Source: Onthophagus taurus (taxonomy: Eukaryota > Arthropoda > Insecta > Coleoptera > Scarabaeidae). Taken from it: a stretch of 64,000 nt of DNA. Shown one piece after another: positions 21,615 through 33,511 of the stretch. Location: assembly GCF_036711975.1 (NCBI RefSeq), contig NC_091966.1:7385501-7449500 (forward strand). The letters are read 5' to 3'. The translations under genes were made by a program, and so were the position numbers. How positions within the stretch are numbered: the first letter of the stretch is position 1; each line of letters starts with the position of its first letter. The notes below the pieces were generated by a model. That model ran no database searches and was not told the origin of the DNA. It worked only from the letters and a program-made list of their open reading frames with translations.

Positions 21615-24600
21615 TCGTAACAAGATGTGAATGAAATGCATAATGCATCTTAATTTTAACTCTAAAGCCTATTCCTGCAACTGGAAACTTCATCGGCCAT
21701 CGTAATTGTTAAAAAACTGTAATTATTTATTGTCGCTTCGAGAATTCTCCTTATTTAATATTCTAGAGTCAAATGCATCAACATGTAAATGGAATTCTTT
21801 GGCAATATTCTCATCGCTACATTGTTCTAAAAGAATAACAATATCTTTATTTGCAGGTTTAAGATGATAATCAGATTTTGACATTTTGAGATTAACTTTT
21901 CAGCTGTTATTTCTAACAATGTATCAAAGCTGGCAAAAACGTTTTTAAATTTACTTTGGGTTTACAACATCCTAAATGGTACGATTTATTGCGAAATCTT
22001 GCTCCAAACGTTTCTAACACATTCAATTTTCGTATGCAACATTAATGATTTATTTTTCATTCAGGGTGGACGCCCAAAAAAAGAATAGACCGCGTATCAG
22101 CGTCAGTCGGATAATGAATTCATTTAAAGATTTTTGCTAACAAAAGATCATTTTAGAAATTGTAGTTTATTAATTAATAATTTTGCAAAATTGTTGATAC
22201 AGCGAGTACTCAAATACATTAGTGTTTATTGGAATATCAAAATATATTTAATCTTACCTCATTCCATTTCGCCAGATGAATCTGCAATAACTGCAGATAA
22301 CTTTTACTCTAGAATCCTGCGCTACATGGATCTCAAATGTGGCATAAAAAATAATGCATATTCGATGATCACTTTTTGAATGTGCTCCCTCTGAATTTTA
22401 TCTTGCAGCCTTATTATCCAAGTTTTGTTTTCGATTAACGATATTCTGTTATCTTTCTGCCATTTAATAAGACTTTCAGTACTATCACTTAACTTTTGGG
22501 TTGGAACTTTTGGAAACCTTGGGGTTTCCATTAAAATCTCCCGGTGTATTTAATATATTCACACGAAATCGTCTGTCATAGGTAAAGATACAAACTCTCT
22601 CATAAGAAGACCTATGCCATCAAATCGCCGAGGTCGCTTGCCGAGGGCGCTGTATTTGATATATCAACACGAAATCGACATGTTTTGAGGATTCGAATGC
22701 CTCTCAAACAATCAACCTCGGCGATTTAAAACGAAATCGTTTCCAATATGCCTTGTAAGGATGCAAAGTATTTAACAATCTTATAAGAATATATTTATCG
22801 ACGATTTCGTGTTGATAAATAAATTCTAGCACCTTGCCCATAAGCAACCTCGGAGATCAGAGGCGACATCATTCCTTATAATTGAAGTAAGTCAAGTCTC
22901 CTGTGAGCTCAATGACTTTTTGCAGACCATCGGTAGTTGTTTTATAGATAACTTATTAACTATATGTTTCGAATGTCTAAGAACCAAATAGATAGTGAAG
23001 TGTTCTTGTAAAATCCTATACGATCTTATGGGGTTAATTTCCATGCTACTCAATAAACGCTGGGTACCAATGGAAATAACCTTTACAGTTACGAAAACAA
23101 GTGGTTCCAAGATTTTTCTTGCGCATATAAAATGTTATCTGGACAACACTACAGATGATCTCAATTGATGATTTTTTAAGGTTTTTGTCTTGCTTATTCT
23201 TATTTTTGATGTGCTTTTATGAACCACAAAAAGGTTTTGGAACCATTTTAGGTGAGGTGATGGTGGTTTAACTCAAATTCAACTTCTCCTCGATTATTCT
23301 GCCTTTCAACTGGTGGTTTATATGCATATAGATTTACATACTACGCAGTTTTTTAATCAATTCTTGAAGTTAAATCCTTCAGCTCCGTGCTTCACGTCCA
23401 ATCGACTATATTCGTTCTGAACATGCTATAAGCCAACAACAAACTGTCTCTGTAGGCATCTTGAGGTTTAGCAAAATTTCTGCAACACTATGCCCATGTC
23501 TTGGACAAAACCTTATTAACTTACTTATTTTTAGTACGGATTAATAGAACTATTCTGGAAAAAAGATATATTGTCATGGATAATTAAACGTCTCAATCGA
23601 ATTCAACCTCAAATTGAAAGTGGTTAATATGCTTACCTAGTGTATCCTTATGTTTCGTATCATTATTATAAAAATAATTCCATTATCTTCAAAGTATCGC
23701 TATTCCGACTGGCTGGAATTAAAAAGGAGCAGTTTCGATAATGACCTTTTTTTAACCCAAACCAATCACCTGAAATGCCGAAACTCTAGCTTTGTATGTA
23801 TTGGTGAGATCATAACGAAATGAAGGCTGTAACGGTGCCATGATAAGGAAATTTTCTTCCTTAGACGTCGTGAGGCAGCAAGATAAAATGTAGAAAATGG
23901 TGAAAAAAGGCGTGGTGGAAGTTACGTGATGACTTAGAGTTTAATTTGTAAAGAGAGACATGTACCCCTTTACAACTGAAGTTAAAGAAATAAGTACAGA
24001 GAATCCTGGAGGATTGTCGTGATTGTTTGAGGGGATGGATAATGGGCGAGATAACGGAGAGACTTTTGGAATTCGCGGGAAAATCACAAGATTGATTCAT
24101 GAGAGTTAGGTTGTGGATGTTGTTAATGCATTTAATAGTATTTGAATATCAAGGTATAAGATGAGGCGCAAAGTCTTTAGTATAGCTCTATGCGAACAAT
24201 CAGATTATACTCTTGATAGATGAGGGATATAGCGTGAGGTAAGGAAGAGACTAGGTGCTAGATATGGAGGATATAAGAAAGTAATAAATGAGGAATGAAT
24301 GAATGTTACCAAGGCGAAAGTAATGATTAAGTCAGATATGAAGAGGGACGTTGAGGAGGAATGGAAAAATGGATGTAGAGGGTCAAATACTGGTAAATGT
24401 ATTTTGATAAAGAGAAGGTGTGGAAGTGTGAAGTTTTGATAACAAGTAAGGGATAATATAACCTACAAAATAAGATGTTCCCAAAGCAACCTGTGCGTAT
24501 CGAATAACAAGATCAACATTTTCACACCTCTGTCTACCTAAAAGCTTATTGATCCAGCTAAATATAATAAAGACAAAAACGTTATCAATAATGACGTTTT

Positions 24601-24637
24601 AACCAAACTTTTTCAATCATTGATTGAGTAATGTAAT
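21615..24637. other. Intergenic, no recognisable gene; one possible MITE
   Basis: Only short frames without recognisable domains occur. Between about 22540 and 22825 the word CACGAAATCG recurs. Its first and last copies are inverted (ATTCACACGAAATCGTC near 22553, and GACGATTTCGTGTTGATAAA near 22800), so a small inverted-terminal element of about 280 bases is possible. The stretch 23830-24480 is purine-rich and non-coding. Confidence 0.3.
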
Positions 24638-24640
24638 ATT

Positions 24641-24893
24641 ATGCCCGGTTCACATTGTTCCAGTAGCATTCTAGTCCAGTGCTGGAAACCTACGCTGGAA
24701 TGCTACTGGAGTAATGTGAACCGGCACTGGAATGTACTCATTCCAGTAAGCAATCCACTCCAGTCTACTTTTTCATTCCAGCGCCACTGCAATAGTGTAG
24801 ACCGCCAATCCAATGCTGGATTGCGAATTCTTAACGAATCAATTAAGAAACCACTGTACTGGATTACTAGACTGGAATAATGTGAACCGGGCA
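24641..24893. mobile_element. Harbinger-type MITE, 253 bp
   Basis: The termini are perfect inverted repeats over the first 15 bases (TGCCCGGTTCACATT), with near-matching continuation (GTTCCAGT against ATTCCAGT). They are flanked on both sides by TTA, the TWA target typical of PIF/Harbinger. The interior repeats CCAGTGCTGGAA-like words in both orientations, including an internal AATGTGAACCGG near 24713, so a nested duplicate of the end is present. No coding capacity. Confidence 0.85.
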
Positions 24894-25517
24894 TTAGAGT
24901 CAAAATTATCAAGTTTTATGTAATTAATAATTAAAAAATAATATTAGAAAATTTTATCTTCGACATAAAAAGCTCAATAACTTTTTTCTACACAATCGTT
25001 TTTTATTTAAGCTTGTTAACTTTTTGATTTGAAATTAGAAAACTATAAAAAAAATTAAATTCCACACTTTCTTTTAGACAGATGTACGAAATTGTGTTAT
25101 TTATGATTTTCTGTCTATTAAGGGTACAAAAAAACTTTCTCTGGGGTAATAACCATGAAGTATCCAATTTTATAACAGACAAATTCCATATATTCTCGGA
25201 AATAAAAATCAAATTTTAATGCATTAAGTTTTATTAAATACAATTTTCAATTTGAGTACGATAAGGGTTAATTAACCAATAAAAATTAAAGCTTTCTCTT
25301 ATAAACTAACAACCAAGAATCGTTTATTTTTATTCTAACAATAACTCTATTTAATTTATTTTCCCGTAGGAAATTGAACTCTACTTGTAACAGAAAAGAA
25401 ACAAGAATTTCTCTAAAATTGCTTCAAATTCTTTAATTCATTACAAATTCTTTGTTTTAGTGCAGCTTTTTTTTGTGAAAGCGTTAAAAAAAATTTGAAA
25501 CAAGTTGAAATTGCTCG

Positions 25518-25662
25518 GTGAAAACTATGGTTTTGCGTTTCAAATCTATGTTTAAAAGCAACGTGGGTTCAGGCGAAGAAAGTAAACTTAAGAGTAGTAA
25601 CTGGGTCTATTATGTAAACACCGGAAGAAAACGGAAGCTGTTTAAATTAAGAACGGTAAGAA
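25518..25662 (+). other. Possible short coding exon, unidentified
   Basis: A frame starting MVLRFKSMFKSNVGSGEESK ends at a good donor (GTAAGA at 25656). Joining it to the first plausible downstream acceptor gives a stop almost at once, so if real it encodes about 45 residues or continues elsewhere. No family is recognised, and nothing else is seen between 24897 and 26000. Confidence 0.2.
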
Positions 25663-26008
25663 TTCACTTCCTTAATATCCGGAAGTGTGAACTACTTATT
25701 ATGTAAGGTTATTTCAAATATTCTCAAAATTATATTAAATATAAAAATTTTAAAAAAATTTTAAAATAAATGTTACGATTTCTTCACTTCGTAATTGTGT
25801 GTGGTTTATTTTTAGGTTTAAATTACATGTTTTAATTTTGAATTCGTGACATCTTCTCACGGTTTGATACGTATCCAAATCAGCGATGTGAAAAGAGAAT
25901 CCGATTTCTTTCGTTTTAGCTCAGGAGAAAGGCGCACACCACCCTACTTCTTATCAATGAACGCTTACGAGATATTCTGGTGGTGGAAACGCGATCAATT
26001 TTTGCATC

Positions 26009-26016
26009 TATAAAAG
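26009..26016 (+). promoter_or_regulatory. TATA box of the Gly/His-rich gene
   Basis: TATAAAAG lies 70 bases upstream of the ATG at 26079, consistent with a transcription start near 26040. Strong TATA boxes are common in insect cuticle protein genes. Confidence 0.7.
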
Positions 26017-26078
26017 CAACCTTTCTTCCCGGATTTACCACAACGGTCAAACATTTACTACCAAACACAACAAGCACC

Positions 26079-26426
26079 ATGCAAGTCAAAGCTTTGGTAA
26101 ATAATTTTTTTTCTTCAATTAATTTTATTAATTCATCGTTTTTTTTAGTTTTTCTTGTGCATTTTGTCTGCGTTAACGTTCCTCAATGTCAATGCTGGAG
26201 GTGGTGGAGGCGGGTAAGTTTTTTTATTTAAATCATTAGTATATCTGAGTACCTATCTTTTTTTAGTCATGATCATGTGAAGATAATCATCCCAGTTCAC
26301 CACAAAACCATAAAACATACGCACACAATCTACAAAACCATCCATCATAAAGATGATGATGGTGGCCATGATCTAGCTCTTCTGCTGAATGCCGGCGGCG
26401 GTGGAGGACATGGTAAATGGTTTTGA
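26079..26426 (+). CDS. Gly/His-rich secreted protein, probably cuticular, 80 residues
   Basis: Three exons are read: 26079-26096 (18 nt), 26149-26213 (65 nt) and 26267-26426. All are GT-AG and in phase, giving 80 residues ending KWF and TGA. Residues 1-22 are a signal peptide (FFLCILSALTFLNVNA). The mature protein starts with a run of six glycines, then HDHVKIIIPVHHKTIKHTHT, a valine/histidine block shared with the facing gene at 29734-30897, and ends in a second Gly run. Such VKxxxPxxxKTxxHTHT blocks occur in insect glycine-rich cuticle proteins; the role as structural matrix is inferred. The third exon is much shorter than in its paralogue and lacks the long Gly/Tyr tail. Confidence 0.8.
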
Positions 26427-26439
26427 AGATAAGAATCGA

Positions 26440-27480
26440 GGACGACGCATACTGATAGGTACAAAATAGGAAGGAGTCAAAGCGTGAAGTTGCACGATCG
26501 ATTAAAGCCAGTTATTTAATTTTATTAATATATGCTTGGCTAACATGTTCTATTGATCTTATTTTTTTTTACTGTTACCTCAGTTATTTTCTGTTAATAT
26601 TTACTTGTAATCTGGTTAATCTGTGATCTGTTGGTGTTTGTAGTTTGTTGTTAAATTTTATTTTATTGTGTTTTCTTAAATGTGGTTGTAAATATTTTGT
26701 AATAAAAATCGAAAATTAAAAAAGTTTTCTTTTCTAACGTTTCTTTATAACTTATACCATAACTTTCCTTTGATTTATCCTGATAACTTAACCATGGTGG
26801 ATATTGCAGTGAATCTACGGACCTTAAATATCGAACGACCAGAGGAACTAAAGTTGGAGCGCAGAAAATGGATGAGAAATTGTAAAGTCAGCGAAGACTT
26901 GTTCCAAGTTGTTACATTAAAAGTATCTGCATTAGAAGTTACTGGGGAGAGAAGTGTAAACGACAGAAGAAGAGCTCCAGAAGAACCGAAACATACAAAT
27001 CAAGAAATTTGAATTACTAGAACGTCGAACACATAAATGGAAAAAGGTTAATTTACTAATGGTTAGTCATAGACAAAGGAAGAGATGATGGTTCTAGCTA
27101 AAGGCACAAAATAACATAACGTTATTCTGTGCTAAGGACTCAATTCGATCTTTCCAACCCAAGTGGCAAGAGAAGAAATTATGCGTGAAGGTAAGGCAGC
27201 TATCTGTGAGATACCAGCAAAAAAGGGCTCAAAATTTATATTATACATCACTTTATACAAAAACGTGGAAGAAATCCACGAAAAAAACTCATACTCGAGG
27301 GATTATTGAGGTTGGGTTGCTTACTTAATCTGGAAAGGCGAATTTCACATGCAATATAAGGTAACAGCCATAAAATCATAAAACCAACTTGTGTATGGAA
27401 CTGTTCGAAGAAGCAGGTTTAGAAACCAGTCCTTGCAAATAAAAGTTATGGCTACGATACATGAATAACAAAATTATCAT
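26440..27480. other. Intergenic, one unidentified frame
   Basis: An 80-codon plus-strand frame at 26770-27012 (ERPEELKLERRKWMRNCKVS) has plausible, charged composition but no recognised domain, promoter or splice partner. It may be a fragment of a retroelement gag or a gene relic. The rest shows nothing. Confidence 0.25.
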
Positions 27481-27489
27481 CGAGCAACA

Positions 27490-28560
27490 CGAATACTTGA
27501 GATTTTCTTAAATTATTATAGCCTCATCATCTCCTTCAAGTCTTCCATAATTTCTTCCAGGTTCAGCTAAATTCATTCCATCCTTATTATTAAGTTGTTC
27601 TTGTGTGTAATACATGTCTAATGTGGTTCTGGTAATCCTTTGATAGAACTATCTATTACGACATATGGCAATGGTTAGCAACAACTGATTTTTGTCATCT
27701 GGAAACAAAGCAAAAATTTCACGTAATCCAACACAATAGCCAACATCTAATGATCAAATTCATCAAAGACGAAATCGATCTGCGAAGGCTTGAGTGAGAT
27801 GGTGACGTTCTATTTGAAAGTACTTTTAAAGCTGCCAAAGCTGCAAATGTTGAAGATCCATGAGGACGTATTGTTCTTGTTATACCTTGAGATGTCGCAT
27901 CTACAACCTTTATATAATAATTAATAATTAAGAAGTTATGATCAGTTGTAAATAACGCCTGGCTTATTTCCTTGTTCAGTATTAACAAGAATATACCTAG
28001 GATTATTCCTTTCGCTAACTCAACAGAAATTTGTAGCTCAGTTAGAGGTGTTTTAATAACTTGTTCACATCGTTGCGTATTAAGTGGTCTAGTTAAAGGT
28101 TTTGTTCCAACAATTAATTGAGTTAACACACCAGGTTTCCCTCTGACTTAGATATTCCATCTTTTTGATTAAATATTTTCTTGTGGTCCAACATTTCTTG
28201 TTCGAATTGATGGTGCCGGATTTGTAGGGGTGTATTGATTTTTATAGTCGCACCTGATGCTAAAGTTTTAACTTGTCGCAGTTTGTCACTGTTTGTGTCA
28301 CTCTAGTGCCTGATATGTTTTCACCAAAATCACAACTTACATTCCTGAACTTCCAGCCTGTTGTGTAGTCTGTACAAAACTTTGAGGTGTTATACTTTGA
28401 ATGCCCTAAGGCTGCGACGAAGCTGTTAACTTTTTGATGAAGTTGCCTTTGTTTTAATAATTGAGTTAGTTCACTATCAGCTACTGGAGTGTTGGCTCGT
28501 TTATTTATACCAGCTGTTCCTTGTTTTACATACCAAAAATGAATAAATTTTGTGATTTCT
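27490..28560 (-). pseudogene. Broken Gln-rich coding relic, unidentified
   Basis: Minus-strand pieces in shifting frames look like former protein. In order they are ANTPVADSELTQLLKQRQLH (about 28500-28440), QSITPQSFVQTTQQAGSSGM (about 28400-28340), VLTQLIVGTKPLTRPLNTQR (28130-28060), TSQGITRTIRPHGSSTFAAL (about 27890-27830) and LAEPGRNYGRLEGDD (about 27570-27525). At least three frameshifts or stops separate them, and no introns are evident. Composition suggests a large Gln-rich nuclear protein, perhaps a processed copy, but I cannot name the parent. Confidence 0.35.
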
Positions 28561-29164
28561 TGAGCGATAGAACTGATTATCTAGCATGGACATAAAAGTG
28601 ATCTCATCCGCAAGAGCCGGGTCCAGTAAAGAGAGGAGATGAAAAGTCACTTATCTTTAGCATACCACATTCACGTTCATTTAAATAACGATCTTTTAGG
28701 CATAAAATACTATATTCCGTGTTTACAGAAAAAAGTTCCAACCTTACCACGTAATGGTATATAAATGTTAATAAATTGGATGTTGTGAGAAAGATAAAGC
28801 GTTTGTTTGGGAGTGTAATGCAATAAATAGTGTGTGTTGGGGTGAAAATTTCTCCTAAGAAAATCGAACTCCTTTTTGGATTCGAGTCCCTGAATGATCA
28901 CTGCCTAAATCATCACTGGGTTATGTTCAATATAATGGCAGTACAAGGTGATTGGTGACTTTATTGACAGTGGTTTCGAAGATGGGGGTTCCTTTACATT
29001 TCATAAAGATCGAATTTTGTGAATGCTGCATCCAGATAGACTTATTAATCTATATGTTGAAGATAAAGAATCCAGTCAAGTGTTTAATGAAGAGTGAGAG
29101 ATCCACAATTAAATTGCTTCTGCCTTTCCGAATTTAGCCAAATGAAGCAAAATGTTTAAATAAA

Positions 29165-29345
29165 ACTGATATAATTAAAAATTATATATCTAGAAAGTGA
29201 TAGAATTAAGGAAAATATTTCCTAAAGCTGACAGAATTGGGCAAAATATGTCTAGATGCTGACATAATTAAGCAAAATGCTTCCAAAAGCTGACAGAATT
29301 AAACAAAGTACTTCTAAAGGTAATCAAAATTGAGCAAACTCTAAT
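29165..29345. repeat. 31-bp tandem repeat
   Basis: About five to six copies of a 31-base unit of the form GCTGACAGAATTAAGCAAAA plus TRCTTCTAAA are seen. Exact 31-base spacing is visible between GCTGAC words at 29227, 29258 and 29289. The array lies downstream of the glycine-rich minus-strand gene, and no coding is apparent. Confidence 0.75.
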
Positions 29346-29733
29346 AGACGCAATTAGAAGTAAGTTTCACCAAAATCAAAATTTTTTTGGAATTTTAATT
29401 CAATAATTGTCGAAACTTTTAGATGATACAGTACAAAGCAAAATCTACTAGAATATTTAGCAAACATCTAAGTAGGAGAACTGGATTGAGTTGAAAAAAA
29501 AAAATCATAATTTTAAACAATTCATAAATAAAATTTTTATTACAACATGTAACACAACAAGAAACTTATATACACAGAAACATCAAAAACAACCTAAGCT
29601 AAAGAACAACAACAATAACAAAAAAAATAAAAAAGAGGACTAGGACACGGTTTGTAACGAAGAAGTTAACAACAAAACAACTTTTGCATCATCCAAAACT
29701 AATGAATCTAACTTAAAAATCAATACTATTTTT

Positions 29734-30897
29734 TTAATAACCCTCGTGGCCATCGCCGCCACCGATATCACCACCCGCTTCATTTACGTCATAACCACCG
29801 CCATATCCGGCATCTCCACCCCCATATCCTCCCAAATCGCCGCCTCCTTCGTATCCGGAATCACCACCGATATCAGCAGCGTGAGAGCCGTATCCTCCGT
29901 CTAATCCTCCGGACCAATCACTGCCTCCATGGAGAGCTGGACCGTGACCTCCACCGATTCCAGCTCCTCCGGTGATATCTTCTTCTTCGCCTCCACCGTG
30001 TCCTCCCCCGAATCCACCACCATGACCTCCAACGCTGGAGTGGATTACGTGACCTTCATCGATGTCTCCGCTGTAACCAATAACCTTGTAGCCGCCGCCT
30101 CCGCCTCCACCAACATGTTTTGTTACGGTGTGTGTATGGTGGATGGTTTTCACTTTAAACGGTACGTGGATGACCACATGTTTGTGTCCCCTACAAAAAG
30201 AAGTAATTATAATTAAGCATTGTTCTTGAAAAAAAAAGTTGGAGTTAAATTAAATTGGGTTTGATGTTAATAAAAGACATTTATAAGAGAATTTGAAAGC
30301 TTGCGTAAATAACTGCATGCATAAATATAGTAATAGCGTCACATGGTGAACTAGGTTCGAAGAAAAAGAATCGTTTCGCTTTCTCTAGCTTGTTATAAGC
30401 ATGAATAATCAATCAAAAAACGACTGCACCTATCCACTTTCATTCTGGACTTGGTAATTTCTTGGAATTTCACTAATAAATAAGTTGAGATACAAAACCT
30501 TTTGATCTTAAAGAGGTTAATGATGGTAATAAAATTTGGTACTTTAGAAAGATTGTTTACTAGAACTATGAAAATTTCTCTCGTATTCAACTTCGTCCTA
30601 ACAACGTCTGGTACAACTTTTAATTATTAAGATGATTGTAAAAGAATTAATTAGGATGGATAAACTAATCCATACATAAATACTTTTTAGGAAATTTGTT
30701 GTAAATTGAATTGAATTGATTTTTTTTAATACATACCCTCCACCACCACCACCTCCAGCAATACAAGCGCCAGCTAAGAGGATAACCATACAGGATCCAA
30801 CCTGAAACATAAAAAATCCATTATAAATCTTCCAATAATTTTCGTAGCATCATAAATGTTTATGACGATATTAACTTACAAGAAGTCGATGAGCCAT
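29734..30897 (-). CDS. Glycine-rich secreted protein, probably cuticular, 179 residues
   Basis: Three exons on the minus strand: 30897-30880 (18 nt), 30801-30737 (65 nt) and 30190-29734. The joins keep phase and give 179 residues. A signal peptide (LLVGSCMVILLAGACIA) precedes a glycine run. Next comes HVVIHVPFKVKTIHHTHTV, homologous to the block in the gene at 26079-26426, and then about 130 residues of Gly-rich sequence with HGGG, GYGGG and Asp/Glu/Tyr-containing repeats. This is the composition of insect glycine-rich cuticle proteins, structural matrix components secreted by epidermis; the role is inferred. Codon use is GC-rich compared with neighbours. A TATA box lies about 105 bases upstream. 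Plus-strand open frames inside exon 3 are shadows of the Gly codons. Confidence 0.85.
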
Positions 30898-31000
30898 CTT
30901 AACAAATTGAGTGCGTAATCCCCCGGACGGAAGAAGAAACTGAAGACGTTAACTTCGCGAAGGCCGATCGATTTGTGCCTTGATCACCGGGATCCATCCC

Positions 31001-31009
31001 ATATTTATA
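31001..31009 (-). promoter_or_regulatory. TATA box of the glycine-rich gene
   Basis: The minus strand reads TATAAATAT at 31009-31001, about 105 bases before the ATG at 30897. The region between (30900-31000) is GC-richer, as expected for a 5' UTR and proximal promoter. Confidence 0.65.
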
Positions 31010-31589
31010 CCGACCGTGAATTTTGAGGGAAAGAAAGGAAAAATAATTGGGTTGCGAGGAGTGTGCATAGAGGAAAGGTTGGGGCTCCTCTCAGTTTCTC
31101 TCTCTGTCTTGAGCTCGTTCCGTTCGGCTCGTTCTTGAACTTGCGGATTAGAGAACGGCCAAACCGAGAACTGTATCAGCAGCTTTCCAAGTTCAGTGAA
31201 CCAATTGAGTTTGCCGTTTCGGATGGACCCAAACGCCGCCCGTACTTTCCCTTTTAAATCTGAAAGCCATTTCTAATCAGTTTTTTTTTGCGATAGTTGT
31301 GGGTCTGGTCTAACTGTGGAATGTTTGCTATCTTCAAATTCAATTAGAAATTGAGATTAAAAAGAGATTGAATGAAATTGATGGAAAGATATTTGATAGG
31401 AAAAGTTGATTACAGTAAAATCTCGATATTACGGATTAATATGGAAATGAAAAATTTGTAATTTGCACTTTAAACTGGTTGAGTGAATAATTTTCATGTA
31501 CACAAATTTGAACAGTTATTCACACCATTGTGTTTTTTATTTGTTAGTTCAATAAAAGTATACAACAATCAAACGCTGAATAAGCATAA

Positions 31590-32440
31590 AAACTAGAGCT
31601 AACACTAGCATTAGAACTAACACTATAACTAGAACTAGAAACATTTGGGTTTAGCCGTGCGTCGCTTAAGACGGCTAAATCCGAATGATTCTAGTTCTAG
31701 ATATGGTTCTAGAAATGGAAATATAAAACAATCTATTGGTGAATAACAATTAAAACTAGAACTAACACTAGACCTAGAACTAGAAACATTCGGGTTTAGC
31801 CGCACGTCTCTCAAGACGGCTAAACCGGAATGATTCTTGTTCTAGGTCTTTTGTTAGTTCTAGTGATAGTGCTAGTGTAAAACTAGACTAGCTAGACTAA
31901 GACTAACACTAGACTTAGAACTAGAATGTATCGAGTTTAGCCGTGCGTCTTCAGACGTTAGTTAATTCAGAGTTAGTTCTACTTTTACACTAGCACTATC
32001 ACTAGAACTAATAAAAAACCTAGAACTAGAATCATTCGGGTTTAGCCGTCTTGAGAGACGTGCGGCTAAACCCGAATGTTTCTAGTTCTAGGTCTAGTGT
32101 TAGTTCTAGTTTTAGTCCAATAAAAATATGCAACATAGTGATATCTTATGCTAACTAGCGCTGCCTACCACTGTCACTAGAACTGACATTAGACCTGAAA
32201 CTAGAAACATTCGGGTTTAGCCGCACATCTCTTAAGACGGCTAAACCCGAATGATTCTAGTTCTGGGTCTTTTGTTAGTTCTAATGATAGTGCTAGTATA
32301 ATACTAGAACTAATACTAGACCGAGAACTAGAAACATTCGGATTTAGCCGTGCGTCTCTTAAGACGGCTAAACCCGAATGATTCTAGTTCTAGTTATAGT
32401 GTTAGTTTTACGTTTAGTTCAATAAAAAAATAGATAACAA
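31590..32440. repeat. Array 1 of TTTAGCC palindromic hairpins
   Basis: Six palindromic units occur at a spacing of about 110-175 bases. Each has a core CATTCGGGTTTAGCCG ... CGGCTAAACCCGAATG around a short loop (GTCTTGAGAGACGTGC or its reverse). Long flanking arms built from ACTAGAACTAACACTAGACC fold back on themselves. Loop asymmetry shows that units 1, 2, 5 and 6 are in one orientation and unit 4 (near 32032) in the other; unit 3 (near 31925) is partly deleted. The flanks TTCAATAAAAATAT and AATAACAATTAAAACTA are shared with the array at 56280. The array lies between the cuticle-type gene and the LTR element. Confidence 0.85.
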
Positions 32441-32459
32441 TCTAGCACTGAATAACAAT

Positions 32460-33217
32460 TAAAATTGAAACTACTGTTCTTCATTTAGAAGAAGTTATTA
32501 AGAATATAGAGTTATTAAGAAGATAAAGTTATGAAGCAATGAAAAGTACGGAAAATATGAAAACATCTCCTTTCACTGACTCTCTTTCCGGTAATGACCA
32601 GAATCGAATACTCGAAAAAAGATGGGGTCATCAAAACACACTTTATACACTTTCAAAAAGTTGAAAAAAAGTAGAAAGTCCACTTTTTAATGCGCCTCTT
32701 TAATTGATAAATCATAACATTATAGAATTTACAGAGAAAGATTAACATTTAAACAGCCCGTTTTGGTTTGAAACAAAAATTTTTACTATTTTTATTAAAT
32801 TTTTACTTACATCGTAACTTGCCAAAAAATTTTGGATATAATGAACCACACCTTCACAGTTCAACGAAGTAACTGACTTGGCAAATTATGGAAAATGATC
32901 TATTGCTAGCCAGCATTCCCTTCGCCATTCTCTTCAATAGAATGCCATTTTTAACTCTTGACATTCCAATAAAACCCAATCGCAAATGTTTGACGAAATC
33001 AAGAAAATAATAAAGAAACTTTAAGATTTTCTATTAAAATTATCTCGAAGAAACCGCACTTTATTATTAATTTAACGCTAACATAAAACAATAATTCCAA
33101 AATAATTGACTTTTGTCTCCTTCCCAACTATAATAAAGTTGTGGTTCAATTGGAAAAAGCTTTAATTAAAGTTCCTCCATTAACAACACAATTGATTAAC
33201 ACAATTTATTTTGTTTA
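32460..33217. other. Intergenic, no gene seen
   Basis: AT-rich sequence between the hairpin array and the LTR element. No coding frame or repeat is recognised. Confidence 0.3.
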
Positions 33218-33222
33218 ATTAT

Positions 33223-33461
33223 TATCTTATGTTCTGTTTATCAATAAAGCGAACTACCAGCGTTCATATAATTCATCAACAACTATTATATTGTATTTAC
33301 TTTATTAACCAACAGTTATAATTTTTATACAAGTCCAAACAAGTACAAACAAGCGACATGCAAGCGTCTCTCTTATTATTGTCTTGGCGGGAACGTGCCA
33401 GCAACATGAAGTTGTTCCGATATCAACATAAATAACAATAATGTTACTACATTATATAACA
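33223..33461 (-). repeat. 3' LTR of the Ty3/gypsy element
   Basis: 239 bases, identical by eye to 37533-37771. ATTAT precedes it at 33218-33222. The purine tract lies at its inner edge. Confidence 0.92.
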
Positions 33462-33511
33462 CGCCCCTTTTAAATCAAAATAAATTATTAAGGATGTAAA
33501 AAAATCTAAAA

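Noticed and set aside
29929-30216. Plus-strand Ser/Thr-rich frame
   Set aside because: It is the complement of the glycine codons of the cuticle-type gene and has no independent support.
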